In this document: positions 1 to 9,030 of the stretch, piece by piece | Numbering within the stretch: position 1 is the stretch's first letter | Layout of the letters: each line of letters opens with the position of its first letter | NCBI GenBank assembly: GCA_001632435.1 | Contig: KV423920.1 | Span: 346,857 to 370,374, forward strand | Origin: Calocera cornea HHB12733 | Taxonomy: Eukaryota > Basidiomycota > Dacrymycetes > Dacrymycetales > Dacrymycetaceae | Direction of reading: 5' to 3' | Length of the DNA: 23,518 nucleotides | The notes under the pieces: model-generated | Database searches by the model: none | Told to the model about the DNA's origin: nothing | What the model saw: the letters and a program-made list of their open reading frames with translations, nothing else | Made by a program: the position numbers and the translations under genes

Positions 1-1378
1 CTTTGCGCTGAGCCGCTTGCTCGTGCGCTGCTGCGTGGCCGTCTTCGCCTCGTGCGAGATGGCGTTGGCCTCGACGACTTGCTTGGGGAGCTGCCCGGCG
101 AGCTTCTCGGCAGCACGCGCGCGCTGCTTCTTCACCCAGAGCAGGGTGAAGTTCTCGTCCTTCCACCCTGCGATCGCCCCTGGATCGTCGGCGACGTGCT
201 CGCGGCGTACGGGGCGGAGGATGGGCACGCCGTGCCAGAGGAGCGTGCGGTGCTTGCCCGACTCATCGACTTCGCCCTGCTCGAGGAGAATACCGACAAA
301 GTTGCGTACGGCGGGGAGGGTGCGGCCGTCGAAGGGGCGCCAGGTCGCGTGCATGTACAGCAAGCTGTACATGCCGATGAGCTCGCGGACCTTGGCTTGG
401 GCGCGCAGCCAGTAGATCCGCGCGTGCCAGTACGGCATCGCGTGGAAGAGGTCGGTCTTCTCCTGGGAGAAGTTGCCGCCCCAGCGCTTGGAGAGGTCGC
501 CGTACAGCACGCGGTGCGGGTGTGCGTCGGGGAGGCGGGCGACCAAGGCGCGGATGCGCTCGGAGTAGTCGTCGTGGGCGTCGCAGAGCGTCTTCGCCCA
601 CCAGGCGTTGATGAAGCCGGCCGTGCTCTGGCAGATGTCGTTGAGCAGGCGCGAGAGCCTGACGTGCTCGGCGTTGGGCACTTCTCCGTCCCAGAGGTCG
701 TCGTTCGGCTGGCGAAACCTGCCAGTGACGAACGGCGACCACCAGACGAGGCGAAGCGGCGCCCACCAGACCATGGCGTTGGTCGGATCGCTGGGCGGGC
801 CGGGGCAGTATCCTCGATGAGGATACCGCTCGTCGTACGGCCGCGGGTAGACGGTCGGGTCGAGGGGACCGCGCGCCCACAGGTTGCGCATGTTCTCCGA
901 TTTGACGAAGGGGACATCACCGTCGTCGAGGTCGCTCTGGCCGAGGTACCAGGCCTTGAAGCGCGCCTGGAAGTCGCTCCAGTGCTGCCTGAGCTCGAGG
1001 TCGGTCGAGTTGGCGATGAGGAGGGCGGGGTCCTCGATCTGCAGCGCGGCGTACTGCTCGACGCTGTATCGATCGGCCGGGAGCAGGCTTGCACTGCGTC
1101 GGAGGAGAGTCGGCTCGTTGGCGAATCGATGCACCGTGTCGCGTGCGAAGCGCTCGTAGAGCGTCAGGTGCCGATGGCCGGTGAAGTTCGGCCTGGGTGC
1201 ATCTGTAGGGTGGTTAGTACACTGCATTAAATAGTTATACAAATGGTTGCTCACCTGGCTTCCATTTGTGCTTAGTTTTTACAATGGGCAGGCCGTACTG
1301 CTCTGCCCATTGCTCGTCGTAGCCCTCAGCATCTCTGGGGGCATCCCGATACCCTGTCTCGAAGGTTGCGGTCGGCAT
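1..1378 (-). CDS. Unrecognised basidiomycete protein, N-terminal part (cut by left edge)
   Basis: Two exons are visible, 1378-1255 and 1202-1, joined by a 52-nt GT-AG intron (1254-1203, GTGAGC...CTACAG) in phase 1. The joined frame is open for 442 codons and leaves the window still open. The ATG at 1378 is chosen because the upstream sequence has a stop in this frame. A plausible 5'-UTR intron (1437-1383, GTAAGC, CTAAC branch, CTAG) ends four bases before the ATG. The protein starts MPTATFETGYRDAPRDAEGY, is rich in Trp and Arg (for example MVWWAPLRLVWWSPFVTGR, about residue 190), has no signal peptide, and ends in a Lys/Arg/Ala/Glu-rich, probably helical stretch. I do not recognise a domain. 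The reading is preferred over the long antisense frame because splicing joins two sensible frames and residue composition is protein-like. It may belong to a basidiomycete-specific multicopy family; function unknown. Confidence 0.72.
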
Positions 1379-1382
1379 CGTT

Positions 1383-1437
1383 CTAGATAATAGTTAGTAA
1401 AACATATCGTGCATACAGCAAAACAAATAGTGCTTAC
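1383..1437 (-). other. Probable 5'-UTR intron of the left-edge gene
   Basis: Read on the minus strand this is GTAAGC at the donor, TACTAAC as branch site, and ATCTAG at the acceptor, 55 nt in all. It lies immediately upstream of the chosen ATG at 1378. Joining it to the sequence upstream gives no coding frame that continues into the ATG frame, so it is read as an untranslated-leader intron. Confidence 0.5.
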
Positions 1438-1766
1438 CTGCACTATTTCCCGCGCTAAGCACGCCCCCAAACCCCGCCGATCGCCGGTCGTATTGTCGAA
1501 CGTTGTGCGGTTGCGCACGCCGAGGCCGAAATCCGCACGAGTACGCTCCGGAGGACTTACGCGCGTGCCTCACTCTCTATGTCTTCTCGACGGCCTTTCT
1601 TGGAGGCGTTCGGTGTGGATTCGCCCTCCTGATGGAGGTCAAAAGCGCACACCGACCGGGACGGCACGTCTCGAGGGCGGAAGGCGGGGGGGTCGACAGC
1701 GGTCGACAGTACCCCTCCTGCTTGACGCCGAGGCCCTCCAGATGGAGGTCCTCAGGCGGGAGGGGG

Positions 1767-1799
<33 letters not shown>

Positions 1800-2480
1800 G
1801 CGAGCGGGCGGGGACGGAGGCGGGGGCAGAGGCGGGGGCAGAGGCGGGCAGGGCGGCGGCGGCGAGGAGGACGACGGCGGCAGCGAGCACGCCGGTGGTG
1901 GACGAGACGAGGATGGGGAGACAGGGACCAGGGGACTTAGACGCGCGACGTCCCCTGGCCCGGAGGCAAATCAGCCACCGAAAGCTGCTGGTCGCTCGAC
2001 GCGTCGCAGCGGATGCTGATTTCCAGCCCGGAAGCGGACGGATGCAAATCCGCACCCCATCCGCCGGTTCCTCAACACAGCCGCTTATCGGCTGATAGCC
2101 GATGGATCCGCCCTTAACCGGCTTCAAATTGGACCCTGGTCCGCGTCCAGTGCTTGTTTACCTTGTTTACCACTACTTCGCTGGCCACACCTCCGCAGCC
2201 TTCTCATGTCAACGAAAACGGTGCGCCCTTCGCACTACTGTAATCGGTTCGCAACCTTGCCTTCCCAACTGTCAGCATCTCATTCGGACATTGTAGCCTC
2301 TATATCTCACATAAGTCATACAGATTTAGGCAAAGGCCGGCTGTATGCAAGCTGTGTTCGCCTATAAGCTCACGACGAGCATGCCGTAACACATACTTGA
2401 ACCGCCCGAACGCATCCGTGCACTGTCCCTGTCCCGGCACCATTCCCAGCCCTCAATGGCGTGTTCCCCGCTGGTGCAGT
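1438..2480. other. Intergenic stretch, no gene recognised
   Basis: Lies between the 5' ends of the left-edge gene and the 3' end of F-box 1. It holds a GC-rich simple repeat (about 1760-1878). The open frames on both strands across the repeat are compositional (Ala/Arg/Gly runs) and match nothing I recognise. No tRNA-like fold or clear TATA box was seen. Confidence 0.5.
1760..1878. repeat. GC-rich minisatellite / low-complexity tract (GGCGAGGGC, GGCGGGGGCAGA units)
   Basis: Starts with about three copies of a 9-nt unit GGCGAGGGC, followed by copies of a 12-nt unit close to GAGGCGGGGGCA, then GGCGGC runs. Almost purely purine+C on the plus strand. It explains the long Ala/Arg-rich open frames on both strands here. 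Confidence 0.75.
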
Positions 2481-3659
2481 TCACATCTCGAACAAGCTGG
2501 AAAATCCCACTCCATCGGGCGATGGCGTCAACCGGTCGCGATAGAATGACCATCCGAAGAAGTCGATGCCTGCGCTGTGGCATTCCTCTGCGAATTCTCC
2601 CTCGATCGTCAGATCGCTCTCCATCGCGTAATGGAAGTTCTGTAGCGCAAGTTGGCCGCTTGTAACTCGCCGCACCGCTGCCGAGGCGTGTTGAAGTACA
2701 GCGGGGTCGATGAGCAAGTAGCTTTCCTTGGAGCAATAGTACATGTATAGCGTCTCCAGTCGCGGCGGCAAGCACAAGAAGATCCGCGCGCTGTATGACC
2801 CTCCCGTGCATCTGAGCTCCTTCAGAGCGGTCAAATACGGCAGCGCGTCGTCCAGTACCGAAGCTGGCTCGGAGACATTGAGGTTGATATGGAGCTTCTC
2901 CAGGTGAGTGAGCTTGCTGAGCGCCGCACTCAGCCCAGTGCGCTCATCGGACTTCAGAATCATGCCCCTGGAGGAGGACCATTGAATACCCAGGGATATG
3001 ACGGACTCGGGCACGGTTTGAAGCACTTGGGACATCGAGTGAGTGAGACCGTTGTATCCACGGATAGTCAAGTGGCGGAGCCGCGTGAATCGGACCCGAT
3101 GCCACTGTGACAGAACATGGTCAATGTCGAGCGTGATGGAGAGGCTCTCCAGCCTCGGGAAATCAATGATATCGCTCGCGCTCGAGCTCTGGTCCTCGCC
3201 ATCGAAAAGGGGACCGTTTGTCTCGAGGAACTTGACCGAGCTACGGGCAGGTGACTGAAGCAAGACAGGGCGGAGGCCGATTGTTGGTCTCGTCCAAGCA
3301 CAAATTCTGATTGTCAGCCGTCGAAGCTGCCCTTCCCGTATATGATTGAGCCAGCCCATGTGGGGAAAGCGGGGATCATCGGTGCGCGCGCCGGCCCAGA
3401 TCTCGAGGTCGCGAACGCAGTCCCGGGCCGGTGTACAAGCGGACAGAGCGTGGCAAAGCTTCTCGGAGCGCACTTGCTCGGCGTGGGTGCGCGATGATAG
3501 GCGGATGTGGCCGTATATGGCTCGCCGCGCTGGCTGGAGCCACGTTCGAGCGACGAGCGCGCAATAGTAGCCTCCCTCGAGGTACAGACAGCTGAATATT
3601 TTGTCCAGAAGCTCCGAGGGCAGGCGCTCGATCGGGGGCGCGCGGCCAGTGCTTGGCAT
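2481..3659 (-). CDS. F-box protein (F-box 1), LRR-like C-terminal part
   Basis: Intronless gene of 392 codons of protein from an ATG at 3659. An F-box-like motif lies at about residues 9-42 (IERLPSELLDKIFSCLYLEG then CALVARTWLQPARRAIYGHI), the part that in this family binds Skp1 of an SCF ubiquitin ligase. The rest has leucine-rich segments spaced like degenerate leucine-rich repeats (FPRLESLSITL, LRHLTIRGYN, LEKLHINLNV, LKELRC, LETLYMYY), probably the substrate-binding part, and a C-terminal block ending in FFGWSFYRDR. This matches the expanded F-box families of Agaricomycetes. It is paralogous to the genes at 6645-7820 and 17384-18622. Its 3' half is nearly identical (about 95% by eye) to the truncated copy at 9168-9722. 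Target unknown. Confidence 0.9.
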   Translation of the reverse strand: MPSTGRAPPIERLPSELLDKIFSCLYLEGGYYCALVARTWLQPARRAIYGHIRLSSRTHAEQVRSEKLCHALSACTPARDCVRDLEIWAGARTDDPRFPHMGWLNHIREGQLRRLTIRICAWTRPTIGLRPVLLQSPARSSVKFLETNGPLFDGEDQSSSASDIIDFPRLESLSITLDIDHVLSQWHRVRFTRLRHLTIRGYNGLTHSMSQVLQTVPESVISLGIQWSSSRGMILKSDERTGLSAALSKLTHLEKLHINLNVSEPASVLDDALPYLTALKELRCTGGSYSARIFLCLPPRLETLYMYYCSKESYLLIDPAVLQHASAAVRRVTSGQLALQNFHYAMESDLTIEGEFAEECHSAGIDFFGWSFYRDRLTPSPDGVGFSSLFEM

Positions 3660-4655
3660 AGGCGAGAAGCCCAGGGTTGCTGGCGGCCGATAGCAGGCAG
3701 GGGAGATAGCAGAGCGCAGGAGGCAGGCAGAGAAGACTTTGCCTGCGCCAGCGGCTACGGCGGAGCCGCCCCGCCCCTCCTACTGTGACAACCCTGTCGG
3801 AAGTCACAACTCCGTCCGGCAGAATCCAGCCTCGGAACGAACGCGGCGACTCGGGCCGGCAGAACCTTTCCAGACTTCTACCGGTCGTGTCCCACTCACT
3901 CCCAGGCGCACCGCTCGGGATGTGTCCTTTCGCCGTTCGATCACTTCTGGTCCACGTCCATCCAGCAGGAAAAAGTTCTAGAGCTCTCCGCGGCAAGCCA
4001 AACAGGTTAACCCGCGAAGTAGGCTCATTCGGAGGACCGTGTGCGAATCGTGCGCAACAGGTATGCTGAACCTGAGATAGCTAGATTGGCTTGTGTGGGC
4101 CGGCACTGATAAGAACAGGGTAAGGTACTCCAGAGCGTAGGCGCGGCGGCACGCTTTTAGCGCTCGGGTTCATAGTCCGCGGTGCAGCTTGGAACATCCC
4201 ATCGAAGAATACTTTTCGCGCCTTGATTCCAGGGTCTTTATCACACACTGTGGGCGAGGGCAAGATTGTGGGAGTATGCAGTAGCATTATTAGGATAATC
4301 TACAGCGGGGTTCTACAGTGTGCCCAAGAAAAAAAGGGGGGATAGCGATACGAATACAGCGGGAGTTGGCAGGGGGGATATACATGTGGTTGGGATTGAG
4401 TGAGTAGGTTGCGAGCGGTGGTGGTGATTGTGAGTCATGAGTTGAGGTGTGCTGCGATCGGCCGTCGTCGCGAGGGCGGCGGACGGCTGCCAGCTTTTGG
4501 TGCGCTGTCTACCGGTCCTGCGAGCATGATCGTGGGCGACGGCAGCGGCGAGGAGGGGCGTGGTGCGGTGCTTCGAGTGCTGAGACGAGCGAGTCGTGCA
4601 GATCGGTAGAGGTAGATGTATGCGTGGTATCCGGGAGGTGGACCGGGGCTGGGGG
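3660..4655. other. Intergenic stretch, no gene recognised
   Basis: About 1 kb between the 5' end of F-box 1 and the 3' end of the short reductase-like gene. It must hold the F-box 1 promoter, but no convincing TATA box was found. A 68-codon minus-strand frame at 4081-4287 has no recognisable motif or paralogue here. Nothing else could be supported. Confidence 0.45.
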
Positions 4656-5087
4656 CTACGCCGCGCCCAGCATGGGCCTCCCGCTCGTCGGGGTCATCTC
4701 GTCGAGCTCGAGCCCGCGGCTGAGCACGCTGAGCGCCTTGAGCATGGGCACGTCCTGCTGCCTGCGCCTGCGGCGCTTCTCCTCCCTGCTCTTCCTCAGC
4801 TTGCCGCCCTCGAGGACGAGGAAGCCGAGCCCCTCGGTGGCGTGGAGGACGTAGTCTGCGTCGGCGACCTCGGGCTCGAACGCGTCCGGGGCACCGAGGT
4901 AGGGCAGGCGGACCCACTCGATCTGGCGGGCTGCGTCCGGGTACTGGTGGAAGAAGGAGGAAGAGGAGGGGGAGTCGTAGGGCCCGACGGTGCCGCGGAC
5001 TGCGAAGCCCTGGGCGAGGAGGGAGGAGATGGTGGCGGAGGCCACGAGGCCGTTGACGTTGGCGAGGATGGGGGAGGTGGTCGCCAT
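4656..5087 (-). CDS. Short protein resembling the N-terminal half of an extended SDR / NAD-dependent epimerase-like reductase
   Basis: 143-residue frame from an ATG at 5087. Residues 5-85 look like the first Rossmann half of the dihydroflavonol-reductase/GRE2-like extended SDR family: ANVNGLVASATISSLLAQGF followed by AVRGTVG, then QIEWVRLPYLGAPDAF and a DADYVLHATEG strand. The usual TGxxGxxG is altered to ANVNGLVA, losing one glycine. After about residue 93 the sequence turns into a basic stretch (LRKSREEKRRRRRQQD) and ends at 143, so the YxxxK catalytic region and the substrate domain (family length about 330-350) are missing. A TATA-like site lies about 110 nt upstream. It may be a truncated gene remnant, a non-enzymatic derivative, or the first part of a gene whose later exons are lost. 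Membership is inferred from pattern only. Confidence 0.55.
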   Translation of the reverse strand: MATTSPILANVNGLVASATISSLLAQGFAVRGTVGPYDSPSSSSFFHQYPDAARQIEWVRLPYLGAPDAFEPEVADADYVLHATEGLGFLVLEGGKLRKSREEKRRRRRQQDVPMLKALSVLSRGLELDEMTPTSGRPMLGAA

Positions 5088-5194
5088 TGCTGCTGCTTCG
5101 GGTGGGTGGTTGAGTGTAGGGCGAGGGCGGGCGGTGGCCTTTGTAGTCGCGGGGGGGGCGGGGAAGTGGATTATCCAGTGCTGGGTAATGGCGG

Positions 5195-5204
5195 CAATAT
5201 ATAG
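5195..5204 (-). promoter_or_regulatory. TATA-like box upstream of the short reductase-like gene
   Basis: On the minus strand the sequence reads CCTATATATT, about 110 nt before the ATG at 5087. Spacing suits a fungal core promoter with a short leader. Confidence 0.45.
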
Positions 5205-6644
5205 GGCCAACCATGTGCAGTCATCCTTTGTAACCCACGGTGATTTCCAGCAAAGGGGGGATGTGTGTGTGGGTGTACAGTACGTGTCCCCTGTCCTGCG
5301 CAGTGGCCGCAAGGGGCAGGAGGCGCGGGTTTGTCAGTGCCGAGATGTGATGAGCCCCGCCGGCTGAGGACGCGCCATGAGTCGGAGATCGGACAGTGGT
5401 GGGCAGTGGGCAGTGGGCGGTGGGCAGATGGCGGGATGTTCCCGTGGGCCAACTGCGACGGGGCTGCGTGGTCAGCTGCGGACGCAAGGGGTGCGCGGGC
5501 ACGGATCGCCGACGGCGGGCATTCTCGCTCAAGGACGGGCAACCGTGGGTCCCGCGCCCACCAACCCTGCGAGCGCGCACGGATGAGTAAGCACCCTTCG
5601 CCCCCAACAGTCAGCCGCCGCGCGTCCCGGACAGACGGGGTCAAAATGAAGGAGGATGACGGACACGCCCACCCCCCCGCGGACGTAAGCCGCACAAGCC
5701 CATCCCGCGCTTTGTCATCCGACCCCTCCCACGCTCCCGAGTCACTTTGTTCCCTCACCGATCGCAATCCACAGCCAAACAATACAATGACCAAGCAGAC
5801 AATGACCCGCCGCGCTCGTGCTTCCTCCGGCGGGTCCTGCGGAGGTAGGCCAGCTCGCTCTTGCCGCCGATCTCCGTCGTCGGCCCACGGCGTTAGCGAT
5901 GTGCAGCACGACAATGCCCGATCTACTCCCAGTACTTCCATCGTCCATAACTACTCCGGCAGCCGGCCCGTTCCCCGCTCTCCTCTGCCGGGCGACGACG
6001 CGTCTGGTCGTTCCCTAAGCGCCCAGGCCCGCGACTTCCCCGCGCCAGACCGCAACAACTTACGTCACCCACAACGGCCGCACGGCCGCACGGTCCAGCA
6101 GCACGTGTCGCTTACTGTATCCCCACAGTGTGCCGGATCTCTAGTCTGGATCCCAATCCCAATCCCGATCCCCTGCCGCAGCCTCGCACAGCCGGCTCTC
6201 TGGCTCCTGCATGCGCCGCACCGCGAGTCCATGAGGCTCTGATACGATACAACGACGTCTATAGGTGGTACAACATTGCGCCGGCCGCGTAGGACCCGTG
6301 ACCAAGGTACAGTAAAACGACCATTGAATAACAGGGCGATTTCCTTGCCCTAAGTACTGCTTGTGTTCGGAGGGTGTAAATAATGATCAAGGTAGACGGA
6401 CGCTCAGGGCCAACCAAGTGTTTGGACTTGGTTGGCTGTAGGAGCGCGGAATGTTCCATTCAGAACGTCGGGACGACTTCGGTTGCCGGGAGGGGCGGTG
6501 CTGCGTAAGGGTCAGCAATATCATTTGACTTGACATTGTCCCATTGTCATTGTCGACTTTGATTCTGCCCGCTGCCCGCCGGCACTGCCGTCCGTGTGCA
6601 CCAACCAGGCAGTACCGGCCCAGTGCGCAGGTGCGCACAACGGG
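5205..6644. other. Long divergent intergenic region between the reductase-like gene (-) and F-box A (+)
   Basis: About 1.4 kb with no gene I can support. It holds small tandem repeats: GTGGGCA heptamers (5396-5430), ACGGCCGC copies (about 6073-6095) and CCCAAT/CCCGAT copies (about 6150-6176). A 325-codon plus-strand frame (5265-6242) runs through these repeats and has no domain-like composition. Confidence 0.5.
5396..5430. repeat. Short tandem repeat, GTGGGCA units
   Basis: About five near-copies of a 7-nt unit GTGGGCA, one of them GTGGGCG, in the divergent intergenic region. Confidence 0.7.
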
Positions 6645-7820
6645 ATGGGCACACAGTCGGCCATCTCGCCCGCCAAGTGCCAGTGCACTAGCGCGTCGGG
6701 GTCGACGACCTCGTCCTCGATCGAGCGCCTGCCCACGGAGCTGCTGGACGAGATCCTCCGCTATCTCTACCTGGAGGGGGCGCTGCGCTGCGCGCTCGTT
6801 GCGCGCGCGTGGGTGCCCCGCGCGCGCCGGGTCATCTACGGCCAGATCTCCCTGTCGACCCGGCACGACGACGAGGCGCTGCGCTGCTGGAAGCTGTGCC
6901 ACACGCTCTCGGCGTGCCCGGACGCGCGCTACAGCGTGCGCTACCTCGAGATGTGCGTGTACCCCTGGGCGAACAACGCGCTGCTTCTGCACCTGGGCTG
7001 GCTCAACGATCTCCGCGCCGGGCAGCTGCGGCGCATCACCATCCGCGTCGTCGACGCGGAGACGCCGACGGCGCACATCCGGTCTGTCCTGCTCGCCTCC
7101 CCCGCGCGCACCTCGGTCACCGTCCTGGACGTCTCCGGCCGCTTCCTGAACCGCGAAGCGGGGCCCGCGTCCAGCCCGCGCACTTTCGACTTCCCACGGC
7201 TGGAGAGCCTGTCCGTCACCCTCGACCGGAACGACGTGTGCCTGGCCTGGCACCCGTTGCGCTGTGCCCGGCTCAGCCACCTTACTATCCGCGCGTACGG
7301 CTACACCGAGGCCATGTCGCAGCTGATGGACACCCTCGCCGAGTCCGTCGTATCCCTGCACATCCAGTGGCCCTCCGCCGTCGGCATCTCGCTCGAGGAC
7401 CCCGAGCGCACGGCCATGAGCCGGGCGCTCAGCAAGCTCGCCCAGCTAGAGAAGCTCCACATCAACCTCAACCTCGCCGAGCCAGCGCCGATACTGGACG
7501 ACGTGCTTCCCCATTTGCGCTGCCTGAAAGAGCTCAAATGCACAGCCGGGACATGCAGCGCGCACGTCTTCTCGTGTTTGCCCCCTACACTCGAGAGGCT
7601 GTACATGTACTATCCTTCCGAGAAAGGATACTCGCTTGTCGACCCCGCCCTGCTGCGGTACGGATCGACGGTGGCTCTGCGAGTCGCAAGCGGCGACCTC
7701 GCATTGCGCACATTTCATTACGCTATAAAGAGCGAGCCGAAGATCGAAGAAGAATTTACCGAGGAATGCCGGAACGCGGGCATCGAATTTCTTGGATGGT
7801 CCTTCTATCACGACAGGTAG
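6645..7820 (+). CDS. F-box protein (F-box A), LRR-like C-terminal part
   Basis: Intronless, 391 residues from the ATG at 6645; the open frame extends further 5' but has no earlier ATG. An F-box-like motif sits at about residues 25-58 (IERLPTELLDEILRYLYLEG then ALRCALVARAWVPRARRVIY). The following leucine-rich segments (FPRLESLSVTLDRND, LSHLTIRAYG, LEKLHINLNL, LKELKCTAG, LERLYMYYPS) and the C-terminal FLGWSFYHDR match F-box 1 position by position, and the length is almost identical. Expected role by family: Skp1-binding adaptor of an SCF ubiquitin ligase; target unknown. It converges on the small secreted protein gene at 8127-8549, an arrangement repeated at 9031-10452. The 5' half is more GC-rich than the 3' half. 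Family assignment is firm, function inferred. Confidence 0.9.
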   Translation: MGTQSAISPAKCQCTSASGSTTSSSIERLPTELLDEILRYLYLEGALRCALVARAWVPRARRVIYGQISLSTRHDDEALRCWKLCHTLSACPDARYSVRYLEMCVYPWANNALLLHLGWLNDLRAGQLRRITIRVVDAETPTAHIRSVLLASPARTSVTVLDVSGRFLNREAGPASSPRTFDFPRLESLSVTLDRNDVCLAWHPLRCARLSHLTIRAYGYTEAMSQLMDTLAESVVSLHIQWPSAVGISLEDPERTAMSRALSKLAQLEKLHINLNLAEPAPILDDVLPHLRCLKELKCTAGTCSAHVFSCLPPTLERLYMYYPSEKGYSLVDPALLRYGSTVALRVASGDLALRTFHYAIKSEPKIEEEFTEECRNAGIEFLGWSFYHDR

Positions 7821-8126
7821 ACACCGTTGCCAGCCCGAATGATGAATCAGCATCCCTCAGCTCGTCAGAAATCCGAAGTGCGCGAGCAGCAAACACCGGT
7901 CGGAGGGATGCGGACAGGGCAGGAAACCGTTTGGATGGCTTTGCAGGCGACAATGCGCTCCGCAACCCGTGAGGCGCGCCCGGCGATCATGCGAGAATGC
8001 GGTACAGCGAGGGCGTGAGTTATCACAATTATTGGACCCACTACATGCTGTATATACACTGTAAGGATATCCCCAAAGACGGACTGCCCTGCTGAAGGTA
8101 ATCAAAACCATGACTGCATCACGTTC

Positions 8127-8549
8127 CTAGTGTGAGCAACCTAGTGCGCCGCGAACTGTATGATCGGAGAGTGATAGGGAAGTGAAGCCCAAGAAAAACG
8201 GATAGGTAATAGTGCACAGCAACCTTCCAAACAGTGTGCTTGCTGCAGGGGTATCGACCTCGGGGTAGACGAGCGTGTTCAATAGTCGAAATGCGATTAC
8301 CCGGAAGCTCTCGCGTTGCGTGCCGCTGGACCGCGTCTCAGAACAGTAGAAAGCGATAAATAAGACACACATACAATCGGCAACAGACGCCTCGAACAGT
8401 CTCCTAGGCATGTTCGGCGGCAGCCCGCGTTTGAACCGCTCTGCGTTCGTCAACTCCCTGTCGATCGATATTGGGTGTGCAAGTGCGAGCGACATGGCAA
8501 GGAACAGCAGCGCGAGCAAGAAGAGGTTGAGCGAGCGCAGGCCAAGCAT
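8127..8549 (-). CDS. Small secreted protein, NAERF-RGLPP family (copy 1)
   Basis: Read without introns this is a 140-residue frame from the ATG at 8549. It begins with a signal peptide (MLGLRSLNLF, then LLALLFLAMSLALA), cleaved probably after ALA or AHP, followed by LTNAERFKRGLPPNMPRRLF. That motif recurs in many secreted basidiomycete proteins of unknown function. Copy 2 (10452-10030) is clearly paralogous. In copy 2 an intron starts at the GTATGT after codon 58. The same GTATGT is present here, but its branch site TCTAAC has become TTTATC. If the 38-nt intron is still removed, the C-terminus is read in another frame and ends at 8119 (130 residues). If retained, the C-terminal block VDTPAAS...YPFFLGF resembles that of copy 2. 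I favour the retained reading slightly. Convergent with F-box A. Confidence 0.65.
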   Translation of the reverse strand: MLGLRSLNLFLLALLFLAMSLALAHPISIDRELTNAERFKRGLPPNMPRRLFEASVADCMCVLFIAFYCSETRSSGTQRESFRVIAFRLLNTLVYPEVDTPAASTLFGRLLCTITYPFFLGFTSLSLSDHTVRGALGCSH

Positions 8550-8605
8550 TATGAAGGGATGGACACGGCAAGTACGTGGGCCGAGAGAGCAGCTTGTAAG
8601 GCTCT

Positions 8606-8615
8606 GTTCTATAGG
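8606..8615 (-). promoter_or_regulatory. TATA-like box of small secreted protein gene copy 1
   Basis: Minus strand reads CCTATAGAAC about 57-66 nt before the ATG at 8549. Copy 2 has CCTATAAGCC at the equivalent place, so the site is conserved between duplicates. Confidence 0.5.
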
Positions 8616-9030
8616 CTGTGAAGTGGCCCGTCACGGCCATAACGTGGGGGGAAGCCGACTTTGTTTACTTATGCGCAGGAAGTGCAACACATTGAGGTAC
8701 CGTGCACAACGGCGAGAGGCTGGTGAGATCCAAGCTCAAGTCGAACATGCCGAATTGCGTATCGATGGCTCGATTTCCAATCGTTCTACCATGCGCTGTC
8801 TGTCAGCGGCGTAGTAGGCACGATGAACGCGACATGCCGTACCACACGCGCTTGACGCGTACCGACATCACATAACGCGTCATCGGCAAGGTGCACTCTC
8901 TGCGTCTCGTACCGCAGCCATATCGGGAGATGGACAACCGCGTCTCACGTCTAGTGGACTGTACTCAAATCACCTGCACGGAGTTCGGGCGTCTTTCTGC
9001 GGATGCCCGGTGCACTACTCTCTGCCGAGT

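Larger units (their letters stand above)
8127..8925. repeat. Duplicated segment, copy 1 (matches 10030-10805)
   Basis: Beyond the secreted-protein gene itself, matching blocks continue in order through the upstream sequence. Examples are GTGGCCCGTCA near 8630 and 10530, GCACAACGGCG near 8704 and 10608, and CTCTCTGCGTCTC near 8898 and 10782. Identity outside the gene is moderate, so the duplication is not recent. Confidence 0.7.

Noticed and set aside
52..1230. 392-codon plus-strand open frame
   Set aside because: Opens with GTG, lies antisense to a spliced minus-strand gene, and has the Val/Gly/Glu bias of a GC-rich shadow frame.
1409..2095. 228-codon plus-strand frame and its 162-codon antisense partner
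   Set aside because: Both are carried by the GC-rich repeat at 1760-1878; no domain or paralogue.
4081..4287. 68-codon minus-strand frame
   Set aside because: No recognisable motif, no paralogue in the window, and not joinable to the neighbouring reductase-like gene.
5265..6242. 325-codon plus-strand frame in the divergent intergenic region
   Set aside because: Runs through several short tandem repeats and shows no protein-like pattern.
6387..7361. 324-codon minus-strand frame antisense to F-box A
   Set aside because: Begins at a non-ATG codon and mirrors the coding strand of a well-supported gene.
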